From Candidatus Roizmanbacteria bacterium UBA1450 (lineage in GTDB: Bacteria > Patescibacteriota > Microgenomatia > UBA1406 > GWC2-37-13), in contig DCTC01000001.1 of assembly GCA_002329205.1 (NCBI GenBank), positions 644,623 to 708,622 of the forward strand: a DNA stretch of 64,000 bases. The letters are read 5' to 3'. Every line of letters begins with the position of its first letter. Positions within the stretch are counted from its first letter, which is position 1. The notes under the pieces were generated by a model. That model did not search any database. It saw nothing but the letters and a program-made list of their open reading frames with translations, and was not told the DNA's origin. A program made the position numbers and the translations under genes. Below are positions 34,223 through 42,397 of this stretch, in pieces.

Positions 34223-35083
34223 ATATGTTTGTATAAGCCGTTCAGCAAGATTAAGCTTCGTCTGCACCTCTTTCAGGTACGGATAACTGCCTGGAGTTAT
34301 ATCTCTTTTGATTCCATATCTTGCGGATTGAATACCTGTTGTCATCGTCTGTTTTACAAAAGCAGTAGTCTTCCGGTCCCACCGCCATTTATCAAGGTGC
34401 ATTTCCCCGAAATGGAGGATATTGTTCCGCACCACATTATCAATAAAAGGCACAAAGCCTTTGTACGGGCCGAATGGCATATTCTGCAAACCGAGGACTG
34501 CAACCGGCATAGCCGGAAACGGTTGGAGTGGAGTTCGTCGTCTTTTGGTGTTGACAGTTGCGTGATTGCCGATCGTGGTATCAAAGCCGATAAGAGCTTG
34601 TTTTTTTGAGTCAATCACTATGAGATCGGCTCCTTTCTGGTCATATGGAGTGAATCCTGACTGAAATGTCAGTAAATCTTCTTCCGAAAGTTCGAGCCCG
34701 TTCCCGTCAGAATATGGAGGTTTGTTGCTTGCCGACGAATCAATCGCTGTTGTAGCGGGTACAACCCGCAAATCGTACGACTGGAGTACAGGACCGAGTT
34801 CTCTTTGGAGCATATCTTCAAATACAATCTCTGACAGAATGGTTCTTCCCCAACTGTGCTGATCTGCTCGCGGAGGGCTCAGCAGGAATTCGTCCAATGC
34901 AGCGCTTCTTTTATCGATTTCATTCGAATCAGATCCGTACAATAGTGTATATCGATGGTTGTTGATTTGTATTGAGTCTCGTGAGCGGGTGTCGAACCAT
35001 TCAATAAAATTTGATCGGTTGCGACGAAGATGATCTGCAGAAGATGCATAATCGCTCAAGCCTCGATATTCCCGTAAACCCAT
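34217..35083 (-). CDS. Hypothetical soluble protein
   Basis: 288 residues with no signal peptide or membrane segment. The N-terminal third is Arg/Ser/Asp-rich ('DHLRRNRSNFIEWFDTRSRD'); the middle contains 'KGADLIVIDSKKQALIGFDT', a strand-turn-strand with D-x12-D that could suggest a nuclease-like fold, but a PD-(D/E)XK motif cannot be asserted. It overlaps the hydrogenase-like gene end by six bases. Family not recognised. Confidence 0.6.
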   Translation of the reverse strand: MGLREYRGLSDYASSADHLRRNRSNFIEWFDTRSRDSIQINNHRYTLLYGSDSNEIDKRSAALDEFLLSPPRADQHSWGRTILSEIVFEDMLQRELGPVLQSYDLRVVPATTAIDSSASNKPPYSDGNGLELSEEDLLTFQSGFTPYDQKGADLIVIDSKKQALIGFDTTIGNHATVNTKRRRTPLQPFPAMPVAVLGLQNMPFGPYKGFVPFIDNVVRNNILHFGEMHLDKWRWDRKTTAFVKQTMTTGIQSARYGIKRDITPGSYPYLKEVQTKLNLAERLIQTYL

Positions 35084-35154
35084 AGGATATTATACTTATA
35101 GTTATTGGAAATTTCGAATCTCTTTACACATATGATACATCCATTTAAATATAC

Positions 35155-35183
35155 CCTATAGTACCTGACTTTAGAACTATAAT
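35155..35183 (+). promoter_or_regulatory. Shared cassette promoter, copy A
   Basis: CCTATA (35155-35160), a 17-base spacer GTACCTGACTTTAGAAC, then TATAAT (35178-35183). The same arrangement with a similar spacer recurs at 43362-43390 and 44873-44901, each time at the head of an accessory gene unit with a long leader. It drives a ~580-base leader before the CDS at 35768. The -35 differs from TTGACA, so an alternative sigma factor or an activator is possible (inference). Confidence 0.6.
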
Positions 35184-35292
35184 AGTGTAAGATTTATACA
35201 TTGAATATGTATATCAGCACAAGCTGCCGGTACGCTATATTCAACACAAAAAGAATTTCTACTCTTGAATATCCCTTCTTATTCGGCTCTAT

Positions 35293-35370
35293 CCTGCAAA
35301 AAAGCTTTTGTAGGGAGTAGTGACGGATAGAGGAAAAACGAGCGTAGACTTGCTCTTTAACAACTTGTGG
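35293..35370 (+). promoter_or_regulatory. Leader hairpin and boxA antitermination-like element, copy A
   Basis: CCTGCAAAAaaGCTTTTGTAGG (35293-35314) forms a hairpin. At 35351-35363 stands TGCTCTTTAACAA, identical to the boxA of Escherichia coli rRNA leaders, running into CAACTTGTGG. A near-identical block is at 45004-45083. boxA binds NusB/NusE and prevents premature termination in rRNA operons; here it leads a protein gene. The rest of 35084-35768 holds only the promoter and the cruciform repeat; no coding sequence was seen there. Confidence 0.6.
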
Positions 35371-35473
35371 AAAAGAAAGAAACGGAATACTCATTTTTAG
35401 CTCATATCGAGTAAGAAATGAGATTTGTCAGTTTTTATGACAATATTCATCACTCTGACGTCTGAAAGACGTT

Positions 35474-35596
35474 GATTGCGGTATTTTGAGGCTAAGCTTT
35501 ATTGTCATTCCGGACTTCGATCCGGAATCTAGGTCAATTTCCTGGATCCTGAATCAAGTTCAGGATGACAGGTTTTATGCTCAGAATTCCGCAATC
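35474..35596. repeat. Cruciform interspersed repeat, copy A (123 bp)
   Basis: Ends are GATTGCGG and CCGCAATC (inverted). Inside, TTGTCAT pairs with ATGACA, enclosing two hairpins ATTCCGGA/TCCGGAAT and ATCCTGAA/TTCAGGAT. Copies B (43607-43725) and C (45091-45202) have the same ends and inner order. It lies between the boxA leader and the CDS of its unit. Confidence 0.8.
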
Positions 35597-35767
35597 ATCG
35601 ACCTTCGGCACTCACTGTGCCGAGACGAAAGGAAGATGAAAAGTCTAAAGAAAGGATCAACCAAATAGTGGAATAAAGGTCGTAAGACCTTGCTAACCGT
35701 TCGTCTTGGAATGTGTGTAAACCTGTAATCATCAACTCAACAACATCAAGTATATGAGAGGAAAGTC

Positions 35768-36034
35768 ATGAATACCAAGCATCAGGCGAAAGTGGCGGCG
35801 ATGCAGATGCCGCCCAGCGAGCATCCAGGGCGGCAGGAAGCGATTGTGGTGGTGGGCCGTAGCGCCGATAACCGGCGCTTCACAATGGTGATCCAGCCGT
35901 TCACATGGGATAAAGCCAACCATCCGATCTGGTTGCCAATTCCCTTGGCGCAGTATGACGAGGAGCATACGGGCACGTCACGTGCATATGGCATCCTCGA
36001 CTGTCTCTTTGATGCCGTGGCAGTTAATGCCTAA
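35768..36034 (+). CDS. Small GC-rich hypothetical protein of accessory unit A
   Basis: 88 residues, soluble, beginning 'MNTKHQAKVAAMQMPPS' and containing 'RQEAIVVVGRSADNRRFTMV' and 'HPIWLPIPLAQYDEEH'. The start is supported by GAGAGGAAAG ending a few bases upstream, a real Shine-Dalgarno unlike most genes here. Codon usage is clearly richer in G+C than the flanking genes, which points to horizontal origin. It is followed 14 bases later by a strong terminator. No family recognised. Confidence 0.65.
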   Translation: MNTKHQAKVAAMQMPPSEHPGRQEAIVVVGRSADNRRFTMVIQPFTWDKANHPIWLPIPLAQYDEEHTGTSRAYGILDCLFDAVAVNA

Positions 36035-36048
36035 AGCAGGCAAGCAGG

Positions 36049-36079
36049 GGCGGGAGCGTACGCTCCCGCCTTCTTTTTT
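36049..36079 (+). terminator. Strong Rho-independent terminator of unit A
   Basis: GGCGGGAGCG-TA-CGCTCCCGCC followed by TTCTTTTTT: a perfect ten-pair stem with a two-base turn and a T tract. Confidence 0.92.
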
Positions 36080-36184
36080 GCGGCGCCCGAGTCACGCGCG
36101 CACGTTATCGTTCAACCCATTGTACCAGACTGAGACCTGCGTTGTGTGCTCTTCAGGTTACGTCGTGCAAGAGGGGAGGGTGAT

Positions 36185-36252
36185 TATAGCGCCGTCGGGG
36201 AAATCCGTTCGCTTGATGGCGCTCTCGGATTCCCGGAGCCGACGGCGCTATA
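36185..36252. repeat. Long imperfect palindrome
   Basis: TATAGCGCCGTCGG (36185-36198) is perfectly complementary to CCGACGGCGCTATA (36239-36252). A second stem inside, GGGGAAATCCG (36197-36207) with CGGATTCCCGG (36226-36236), extends the arms, leaving a ~18-base apex. It stands just upstream of the promoter-like 36288-36293 and is the main content of the gap 36080-36280. Function unknown: terminator-proximal hairpin, recombination site or structured RNA. Confidence 0.65.
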
Positions 36253-36287
36253 TCCGGGGAGTAGCAACAGCCTACCTGCCAAGTTGC

Positions 36288-36321
36288 TATAATGAAAGTT
36301 CCCTATATTGCACCTTGACAG
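36288..36321 (+). promoter_or_regulatory. Promoter-like box and conserved leader start shared with 42055-42088
   Basis: TATAAT (36288-36293) is followed 5 bases later by TTCCCTATATTGCACCTTG and ACAG (36299-36321). At 42055 TATACT is followed by TTCCCAAATTGCACGTTG and ACAG in the same register. The leader here also ends in a GGGCCTGCCGCACA segment like the attenuator at 42139, but the 3' arm and any following GC-rich gene are missing, so this looks like the orphan head of a lost unit. The rest of 36322-36504 shows nothing else. Confidence 0.45.
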
Positions 36322-36504
36322 AGTAGAGACAGACGACACGAACGATCCGACAACGTAGAATTACAGTTTTTTGAGGAGGGCCTGCCGCACATACAAGGTT
36401 GATTGGAAAGATAAATGAGGGTTATAGTAATTGTTTTTCTTGCTCATTTTGTACATTTTGGCTTCTTACTATGTCAAATGTGTATCTGATATGCATTTGA
36501 GTGG

Positions 36505-36533
36505 TTGACATAACAATATCCTATAGTTATAAT
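36505..36533 (+). promoter_or_regulatory. Consensus sigma70 promoter of a leaderless gene
   Basis: TTGACA (36505-36510), a 17-base spacer, TATAAT (36528-36533): both hexamers perfect. ATG at 36540 is six bases after the -10 box, so the mRNA should start at or next to the start codon. The spacer also contains CCTATAGT, the word seen in the three cassette promoters. Confidence 0.85.
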
Positions 36534-36539
36534 TTTTTT

Positions 36540-38528
36540 ATGCATAATGAACAACTTCGACGTATAAAATTAGGAGTTTCAGCGTTTACAGTGGGTCTAG
36601 GTACGATTATTTCTCCTGCAGGTGCTGTTGCTGCACCTACTACTGAGACATTATCTCAGACATCTGAGATTCCTTCATCACCAGAAACAGTAGGCGATAC
36701 AGAATCCCTTTCTGTTCCCGTTTTTTACAATGAGACAGAGATACGGGTAGACTTTCCCTCCCTCTATAAGATAGATTCTGAAACAAATTTGCGTGAAGAT
36801 ACTTCAACAAATTCAGAAATCGTACAGAAACTACTCCCTGGATATGTCATTCGTGAATCAGAAACTCCAATAGTCAACGCCGCTGGAGAGAACTGGTACC
36901 CTGCTACTGTCGAATTTGATGGTACTTCCGTAGTCACCGAAACTGTTACAGGCAATTTACGCGAAGATGTCAGAGGGACTCGACTTGATTCAAGTGAGAT
37001 ACCCCAACCTTTACAACAGAACTATATTGATCAAGCTAAACGAGAGAATAATCCTCCAATATCTCTTTCTGGAGAATTTAGTATTACTGCGACATTAGAT
37101 GAAATCCAAAACGAAGGCGGTGATGATACTGCAAATTCATTTATAGCTGATCTTTTTCATGAACCTTCTATTGTAGAAGATGCAAATGGACAGAATCTCA
37201 CGTTTGTTGAACGTGCTGCTTCAGGTACTGATCTCAAGGCTACGCTCGATTATGCAACGGGATTGCACATATATACAGACTATTTGCTGCAACATACAGA
37301 TGATGAGGAAGAGACTACGAGTTTTTCAATGCCACACATATGGTCAGAGGTAAACATAGATGAAAAAGATATGATTCAAGCTTGGCAAGCAGTACCATAT
37401 CGTATGCCTGCTATCATGCCTGATGGTAAAATAGTCGATTATTTCTATTATAGAAATGCCACTCTAGGTGAAAACAATGATCAGAATAACGCTCTTTTGT
37501 CATATCAGGAGCTTATGTCTCTCATTGGTAAAGATGCAGCTCAACTGGCTGCTCGCAGTGCATTTGTCATACCAGGATTGCGTATCTCAAATGAAGAAGT
37601 CGTGGCCGAAAAACCTGACGAAGTTATGCAGACATTGCTCGCAGACGTAGATTCTATCTATATTCCAAAATATGGCCTTGTATCAATCCCAGGAAATCAA
37701 GAAATTGTAGCTTATCTGAACGAAGGACAGGAGGTAGGATCAATCAATTATAAAGACAAACAAATTGTTGTTACTGATGCTGAAGGGAATGAAGCAGTCA
37801 AACTACATCCTATCGTGGGTACATCGGGTGAGGTGGAATGGAGAAAAGTAGAAGAGCCTCCCGTGTATGATAATGAATATTTAGCAAATCTTCTAAGAAC
37901 GAAAAAAATGGAGGAATTTGATGATGGTCCTATGCAGTTTGAGCGTTATCTTGAAACTGCTGATACCCATCTGATTTTTCCTATAGGCGGTGAAAATGGC
38001 TTTGATCAGGATGATGCTGAAATGATGAAACAGCTATACGACCAAGTATATGAGCTCTCTCCTTCTTTTAAAGAGTTTATGGATACGACACCGCGAGTCA
38101 GATCATATATCAATTTCATATATCCTAGTGGAAGAGATGTCCTCTCTTCTCCAAATTATCTGAGGGGATATTTGTTAGAACAAGGTCAAGAGATGAGTGA
38201 TCAGGAAGCAAAAAAGACATACGGATATCTTTATTTCATATTATCCGAATACTCTCTTATTGAAGAATGGGCTTCCCGTTTTGCAGGTAGTGTGGACAAT
38301 CTTGAAGAATTTGAGAAAGGATTAGTCCTCATGAATTGGATACATGAATTTTGGCGAACTCATAGTGCGAATCAGAGTAGTATTGTAGGTCTAGATGATG
38401 AGGATCCACAACAACTCGAATTAATGAAAACAATTAGAGATGAATTGAAAATGAGCGGTCTACATCATCAGGACTTTTTTGCCGGAATAGACGAAAATAT
38501 TCAGCATCTCCGAAGTACTATTGACTGA
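36540..38528 (+). CDS. Secreted protein with SH3-like N-terminal region
   Basis: 662 residues from ATG 36540; a GTG frame extension to 36501 would start inside the promoter and is rejected. A signal peptide ('LGVSAFTVGLGTIISPAGAV') is followed by two 'NLRED' segments: 'TNLREDTSTNSEIVQKLLPG' is typical of bacterial SH3 (SH3b) domains, which bind cell-wall material. The rest, ~500 residues, is acidic and Asp/Glu/Asn-rich without a recognised catalytic motif. It is the first of a three-gene host-like block lying within the accessory region. Confidence 0.72.
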   Translation: MHNEQLRRIKLGVSAFTVGLGTIISPAGAVAAPTTETLSQTSEIPSSPETVGDTESLSVPVFYNETEIRVDFPSLYKIDSETNLREDTSTNSEIVQKLLPGYVIRESETPIVNAAGENWYPATVEFDGTSVVTETVTGNLREDVRGTRLDSSEIPQPLQQNYIDQAKRENNPPISLSGEFSITATLDEIQNEGGDDTANSFIADLFHEPSIVEDANGQNLTFVERAASGTDLKATLDYATGLHIYTDYLLQHTDDEEETTSFSMPHIWSEVNIDEKDMIQAWQAVPYRMPAIMPDGKIVDYFYYRNATLGENNDQNNALLSYQELMSLIGKDAAQLAARSAFVIPGLRISNEEVVAEKPDEVMQTLLADVDSIYIPKYGLVSIPGNQEIVAYLNEGQEVGSINYKDKQIVVTDAEGNEAVKLHPIVGTSGEVEWRKVEEPPVYDNEYLANLLRTKKMEEFDDGPMQFERYLETADTHLIFPIGGENGFDQDDAEMMKQLYDQVYELSPSFKEFMDTTPRVRSYINFIYPSGRDVLSSPNYLRGYLLEQGQEMSDQEAKKTYGYLYFILSEYSLIEEWASRFAGSVDNLEEFEKGLVLMNWIHEFWRTHSANQSSIVGLDDEDPQQLELMKTIRDELKMSGLHHQDFFAGIDENIQHLRSTID

Positions 38529-38533
38529 ACGTA

Positions 38534-38562
38534 TTGAATCAAGAAAGAAACTTCACTATAAT
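38534..38562 (+). promoter_or_regulatory. Sigma70-like promoter for the 38571 gene
   Basis: TTGAAT (38534-38539), a 17-base spacer and TATAAT (38557-38562), with ATG at 38571 eight bases downstream: leaderless or nearly so. The promoter overlaps the end of the gap after the upstream stop at 38528. Confidence 0.7.
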
Positions 38563-38570
38563 GAAATGAT

Positions 38571-39248
38571 ATGCGTTCTCGGAAGTATTTGTTTGCAGTG
38601 CTCTTATTCTTTGTGCTTGTTGATGTTTCTACTGTTATCTACTACCTCCTACATAAAAATAAAGCAATCACTCACAATGACTATGATACCTTCTACTCTG
38701 AAGGAAAAGTCAACGATACCATCAAGACAAACATCACATTTGATCAGAACGTATATAAAACAATCCTCATTGATAAAGAAGACGATACGGGCAGATCCGT
38801 CCTGTATGAAAGAAACGATCCATACTGGCTGACGGGTTACGGCACAAGACAATTAGATGATCACACGCTTAAAATGACTATAGGGGAGGTCTACAAACTA
38901 GAACCCATAACCGATTCACATGACATGTATATTACTCTTATACATCCCCTTCAACATAAGATAATCCTCAAAGCGCGGCTCGATATGACTTCACAATTCT
39001 CCGCTACTGATATACGGGTGGAAGATGTAGAAGAACTGAAGAACGGCGAACCGATCATAGATCAGCTAGGTACTGCCTATAGGTTTAGAAAACAGATTAA
39101 GGAATTAATTCGGCCTGGAGATGTTGTCACTATTCAGCATCGTCCTGAAAAAGGAGACGATCTATCAAAAATAGTCAAGGATGAACATGGTATCGAGTAT
39201 ATATCCAGAATAATACTACGAAGATATGGCGGCATTAAAAATCTATGA
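38571..39248 (+). CDS. Membrane-anchored protein of unknown function
   Basis: 225 residues: one N-terminal helix ('LFAVLLFFVLVDVSTVIYYL') and a charged ~190-residue exported domain. 'KQIKELIRPGDVVTIQHRPE' near the end faintly recalls sortase-like or S24/S26-like barrels ('RPGDVV'), but no catalytic Cys or Ser context is visible. It ends six bases before the next secreted-protein gene, so the two are likely co-transcribed and could form an envelope complex. Confidence 0.65.
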   Translation: MRSRKYLFAVLLFFVLVDVSTVIYYLLHKNKAITHNDYDTFYSEGKVNDTIKTNITFDQNVYKTILIDKEDDTGRSVLYERNDPYWLTGYGTRQLDDHTLKMTIGEVYKLEPITDSHDMYITLIHPLQHKIILKARLDMTSQFSATDIRVEDVEELKNGEPIIDQLGTAYRFRKQIKELIRPGDVVTIQHRPEKGDDLSKIVKDEHGIEYISRIILRRYGGIKNL

Positions 39249-39254
39249 ACATCT

Positions 39255-41660
39255 ATGAGGTGTAAAAGGACCATTCCATGTGTTCTTCTTACGGTTTTCA
39301 TCATACTGACGATTGTGTATGTTAGTAAATCAGTGAGAGCTGATGAAAATTGCTGTGCCAATGATGGTGGTTGTTCTTCATGGGAAAGTTGTAGCGGTAG
39401 CCTCGGTTGTGTACCATACAATTTGAACGCTTGTATAGGAAGCAGACCTGAAGAACGACCGACACCTGAACCTCCACCACCTGTTCCTGACCCTCCAACC
39501 CGAGTGCCTACCCGACCGAGAGAACCTACTCAGCCACGAGAGCCTACACAACCGAGAGAACCTACCAGAGGAAATACTCCCGGACCTACAGAAGATCCTG
39601 GTTGTGGAAATCCGGATTGTACGACTACCTCTCTTGGATACGGTGTAGGTGGCTGTCCTGCTACCCAAGTCCGTCTCCGCCGAACATGCTCATGGCCACG
39701 ATGTGGCTCATCTACAGATGAATACTGCTCAGGTGATATGAGATATAGTCCAGTGTGGGTGCGTGTTATGTCTATTGAGAACGGTCAACACATCTCCTGG
39801 AAAGGATCTCAAAGTAAAGATCCTGTAAAAGGCAGCAACTGGAGCCGTAATCCACCAGATGCGAATGGGAATTTTTCCCTATTTAAGGTATTTAACACCG
39901 GTTCTGAAAAAAATTTCAGTACGACAATTAATCGTATAGACGCTTCAAATAAGATGGATGTCTGGCTGGATGATGATTACGGAAATACAGAATATTGGTC
40001 CAATCACTTTTGTGCACGGGGTTTGGCCGACAGAGATGTAGCCTCAGAGCGTATTGCTGGGGCTGTACGTACGTGTGGAGATGAAACGATTACCACCTAC
40101 TGTAGTTTGGCTCCCGGTTCCTGTGAATCCGGTAATCCATTTTGTGCGGCTGATTATGATGGTTGTATAGATGACCTTCTAGGGAATAATCATTGTCCAT
40201 CAGGTTCAAGTGGTTGTTATCCACTGGGTTATCACGACAATTTACGAAAACTACTGCAAGAAAGTTATAGTTATGACGGGAGATGGAGCGCAACATTTTG
40301 GACAATAACAAAAATAGGCAGTTATAACCAATTTACGCCCGAGATATGGCTCAGGCCGCCAGAAGGTTATAATTGTATAAGCGGAACTGCTCGATATGCT
40401 CATTCCGATGGCTCGACAGATCGAGCCTCGGATTTTGATTGGGGTGGCGTTCGTAATGCCACGGGTGATTGTGAAATGGAAATGAGATTCAGCGGGGGTG
40501 GGACACTCGCTACGTTTTATATCGAACGGGATCCTGTTGTTCCTAACTGCTCCGACTTGACAATAAGTGATAACGAAATCGAACTGGGACAATCTGTAAC
40601 ACTTTCGGCTGACTTTGAATCGCTCCAAGGCAATCTTTCAGCACACATTACGAGAGGAGATCCAAATGGTCCTATGTCATGGGCTCAAGATCTTGGATAC
40701 GAAAATCCGTCCACACTCGGCAATGTTAATGACTATTCAATGGCGATAAACTGGACACCTACAGTCGCCGGCACCTATCAAATCGGATGCATGGCCAACA
40801 ACGGTACGTCCAATACCAGCTGTGGACCACCTGATCTTACTGGTCCTGGACCTGCTAAAGCGTGCCCCGGACCGAACACGCGGGTCTCTCTGACTGTCAA
40901 TGCACCACGCCCATGGTACAAGCTAAACAATGCCTCACTTCACAAAAAGAGCAATTTAGATATCTATGTTCCAGATAGTAGCACTCGTTTCGATTCCACT
41001 GACACGGCAGATGGCTTCTTCATCACGGGGAATGCAGGTGTCACGAGCGCTCATGGAACAATCTCTATTGATACTCCTTCTGGGCATATGTCTGCTTCAA
41101 ATCTCAGGACATCTACTGCATATACTGCTACTGGCCGTATTAATCCATCTACATTCCTCACCTATGCTCAGGCGAATAAAAAGGTTAGGACAATAACCTC
41201 ATTGAGCCAAATTGTCTCAGGCTCTGATGAAATTTTTGTGCTTACTACTGCATCAGGCGGATGGCTAGAGACTCACTCAGGCAATAGGCTGCCCGCTGGC
41301 ACTTATGTACTTATCATCAATGGAAACTTGAGATTTAGAAATGATGCATATACTGTGGGGAATCCGGGAAGTAATATCGGTCTCCTTGTTACTGGACAGG
41401 TTCAAGTACATTCCAGTTACTCTGAGATCAATGCAATTCTTGTAGGCGACTCGTTTAATCTGTCTTATGACACTAACCTGAGTACAACACCACTCAAAAT
41501 CAGAGGGAACATCATCTCTTCAAATGCAGTAGATATTGAGACACGTCAACGGACGGATATGTCAAAGCCAAGCTTTTATGTACAGTTTGATCCATCCACT
41601 TATATCAATCTGCTACCTCTTCTCTCGACGACACACCTGGAAGGCAGAGTCATCCAGTAA
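39255..41660 (+). CDS. Large Cys-rich secreted protein with a C-terminal domain shared with 3269-4897
   Basis: 801 residues. A signal peptide ('VLLTVFIILTIVYVSKSVRA') is followed by a Cys-rich segment ('ENCCANDGGCSSWESCSG'), a Pro/Arg/Glu repeat linker ('TQPREPTQPREPT'), a second Cys-rich region and an Ig-like stretch ('VTLSADFESLQGNLSAHITR'). The last ~150 residues ('YVLIINGNLRFRND', 'GLLVTGQVQVHSS', 'TPLKIRGNIISSN', 'LPLLSTTHLEGRVIQ') align with the end of the 3269-4897 protein. Disulfide-stabilised surface protein; partner or ligand unknown. Confidence 0.75.
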   Translation: MRCKRTIPCVLLTVFIILTIVYVSKSVRADENCCANDGGCSSWESCSGSLGCVPYNLNACIGSRPEERPTPEPPPPVPDPPTRVPTRPREPTQPREPTQPREPTRGNTPGPTEDPGCGNPDCTTTSLGYGVGGCPATQVRLRRTCSWPRCGSSTDEYCSGDMRYSPVWVRVMSIENGQHISWKGSQSKDPVKGSNWSRNPPDANGNFSLFKVFNTGSEKNFSTTINRIDASNKMDVWLDDDYGNTEYWSNHFCARGLADRDVASERIAGAVRTCGDETITTYCSLAPGSCESGNPFCAADYDGCIDDLLGNNHCPSGSSGCYPLGYHDNLRKLLQESYSYDGRWSATFWTITKIGSYNQFTPEIWLRPPEGYNCISGTARYAHSDGSTDRASDFDWGGVRNATGDCEMEMRFSGGGTLATFYIERDPVVPNCSDLTISDNEIELGQSVTLSADFESLQGNLSAHITRGDPNGPMSWAQDLGYENPSTLGNVNDYSMAINWTPTVAGTYQIGCMANNGTSNTSCGPPDLTGPGPAKACPGPNTRVSLTVNAPRPWYKLNNASLHKKSNLDIYVPDSSTRFDSTDTADGFFITGNAGVTSAHGTISIDTPSGHMSASNLRTSTAYTATGRINPSTFLTYAQANKKVRTITSLSQIVSGSDEIFVLTTASGGWLETHSGNRLPAGTYVLIINGNLRFRNDAYTVGNPGSNIGLLVTGQVQVHSSYSEINAILVGDSFNLSYDTNLSTTPLKIRGNIISSNAVDIETRQRTDMSKPSFYVQFDPSTYINLLPLLSTTHLEGRVIQ

Positions 41661-42054
41661 ACCACTTACACGTAACCACTTTTCCTCAGTTTTCCCCCAT
41701 GGCCTTTCAGTTTCGAGTGCAATTTATGAGCCCACTGCTAAAGAGTATTGATATTTTCGGATGTGGGCTGCAACGTATGCAGAAACGGCATCATTCCGTC
41801 TGGGGCACTACTTATTTCCGAAGGCTGGTTTACGGATACCCGATTATATGGTGCCCTTAATGCGCTCCTAGCAGGAATCCAGCATAGGGGATGATAGGCA
41901 GGGGGCAAGAATCTTTAAACTCCTACCCTTTTTTGCAGCGCGTTATTTTCTTTTCCGTTGGGGGAGTTTGGGTGCGGGGTAAGCACGCAAACTCCCTAAG
42001 GCGTCGGATACAGCAGGGTAGGAATTGTCCCATCAAGCCATTTACTGGACTTGG
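41661..42054 (+). other. Non-coding gap with two structured segments
   Basis: No convincing gene. 41789-41900: ATCATTCC near its start pairs with GGGGATGAT at its end, and GGGGCAC pairs with GTGCCC inside, giving a multi-branched fold. 41921-42023: TCCTACCC pairs with GGGTAGGA, enclosing a strong hairpin GGGAGTTTG/CAAACTCCC (41962-41996). No match to a known riboswitch class is claimed. The segments lie just upstream of the promoter-like box at 42055, in the same relation as the palindrome at 36185 to the box at 36288. Confidence 0.4.
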
Positions 42055-42181
42055 TATACTTATTACTTCCCAAATTGCACGTTGACAGTTCAAAGATAGC
42101 CACTGAGCACAACTGAATACGGAGTTTCTGTTATTTGAGGCCTGCTGCCGCACAAACCATGTGTGTAGCAGGCCCTTTTTT
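42055..42181 (+). promoter_or_regulatory. Promoter-like box, conserved leader start and terminator-like attenuator
   Basis: TATACT (42055-42060) is followed by the leader word shared with 36299-36321 (42067-42088). The leader then runs into GGCCTGCT (42139-42146) / AGCAGGCC (42167-42174) followed by CTTTTTT, an intrinsic terminator placed before the CDS start at 42221. A terminator between promoter and gene suggests attenuation control; the controlling signal is unknown. Confidence 0.5.
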
Positions 42182-42220
42182 GTGTTTGCCACCCGTCGCG
42201 GTGGCGAGGAGGACGCACGC

Positions 42221-42385
42221 ATGACACCGGGTACTGCACAACGAGGCGATCTTTTGTTCCTCTTGCACGACGGCGAAGTTCAGTTTTCAGGCTACGGCCT
42301 GGTTGTCGAGAGCGGACGTCCCCACCACTTGGTGGGGCTGTTGATGATTGATCGGCCCAAGCTTGCGTCAGCCGCATGGCTGTAG
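42221..42385 (+). CDS. N-terminal part of a GC-rich protein ending at an in-frame TAG
   Basis: 54 codons from ATG 42221 (a GTG at 42161 would start inside the attenuator hairpin and is rejected). The peptide begins 'MTPGTAQRGDLLFLLHDGEV' and ends 'ASAAWL' at TAG 42383-42385. The reading frame continues in phase through QVEAMFGPVE into the next listed frame, so the TAG most likely splits a single ~240-codon gene. A point nonsense mutation (for instance from CAG or TGG), suppression or a sequence error would each explain this. Function unknown. Confidence 0.55.
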   Translation: MTPGTAQRGDLLFLLHDGEVQFSGYGLVVESGRPHHLVGLLMIDRPKLASAAWL

Positions 42386-42397
42386 CAGGTCGAAGCC

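Noticed and set aside
35756..35767. GAGAGGAAAGTC resembling the conserved start of RNase P RNA
   Set aside because: No other RNase P RNA element follows; the sequence is the Shine-Dalgarno region of the CDS at 35768.
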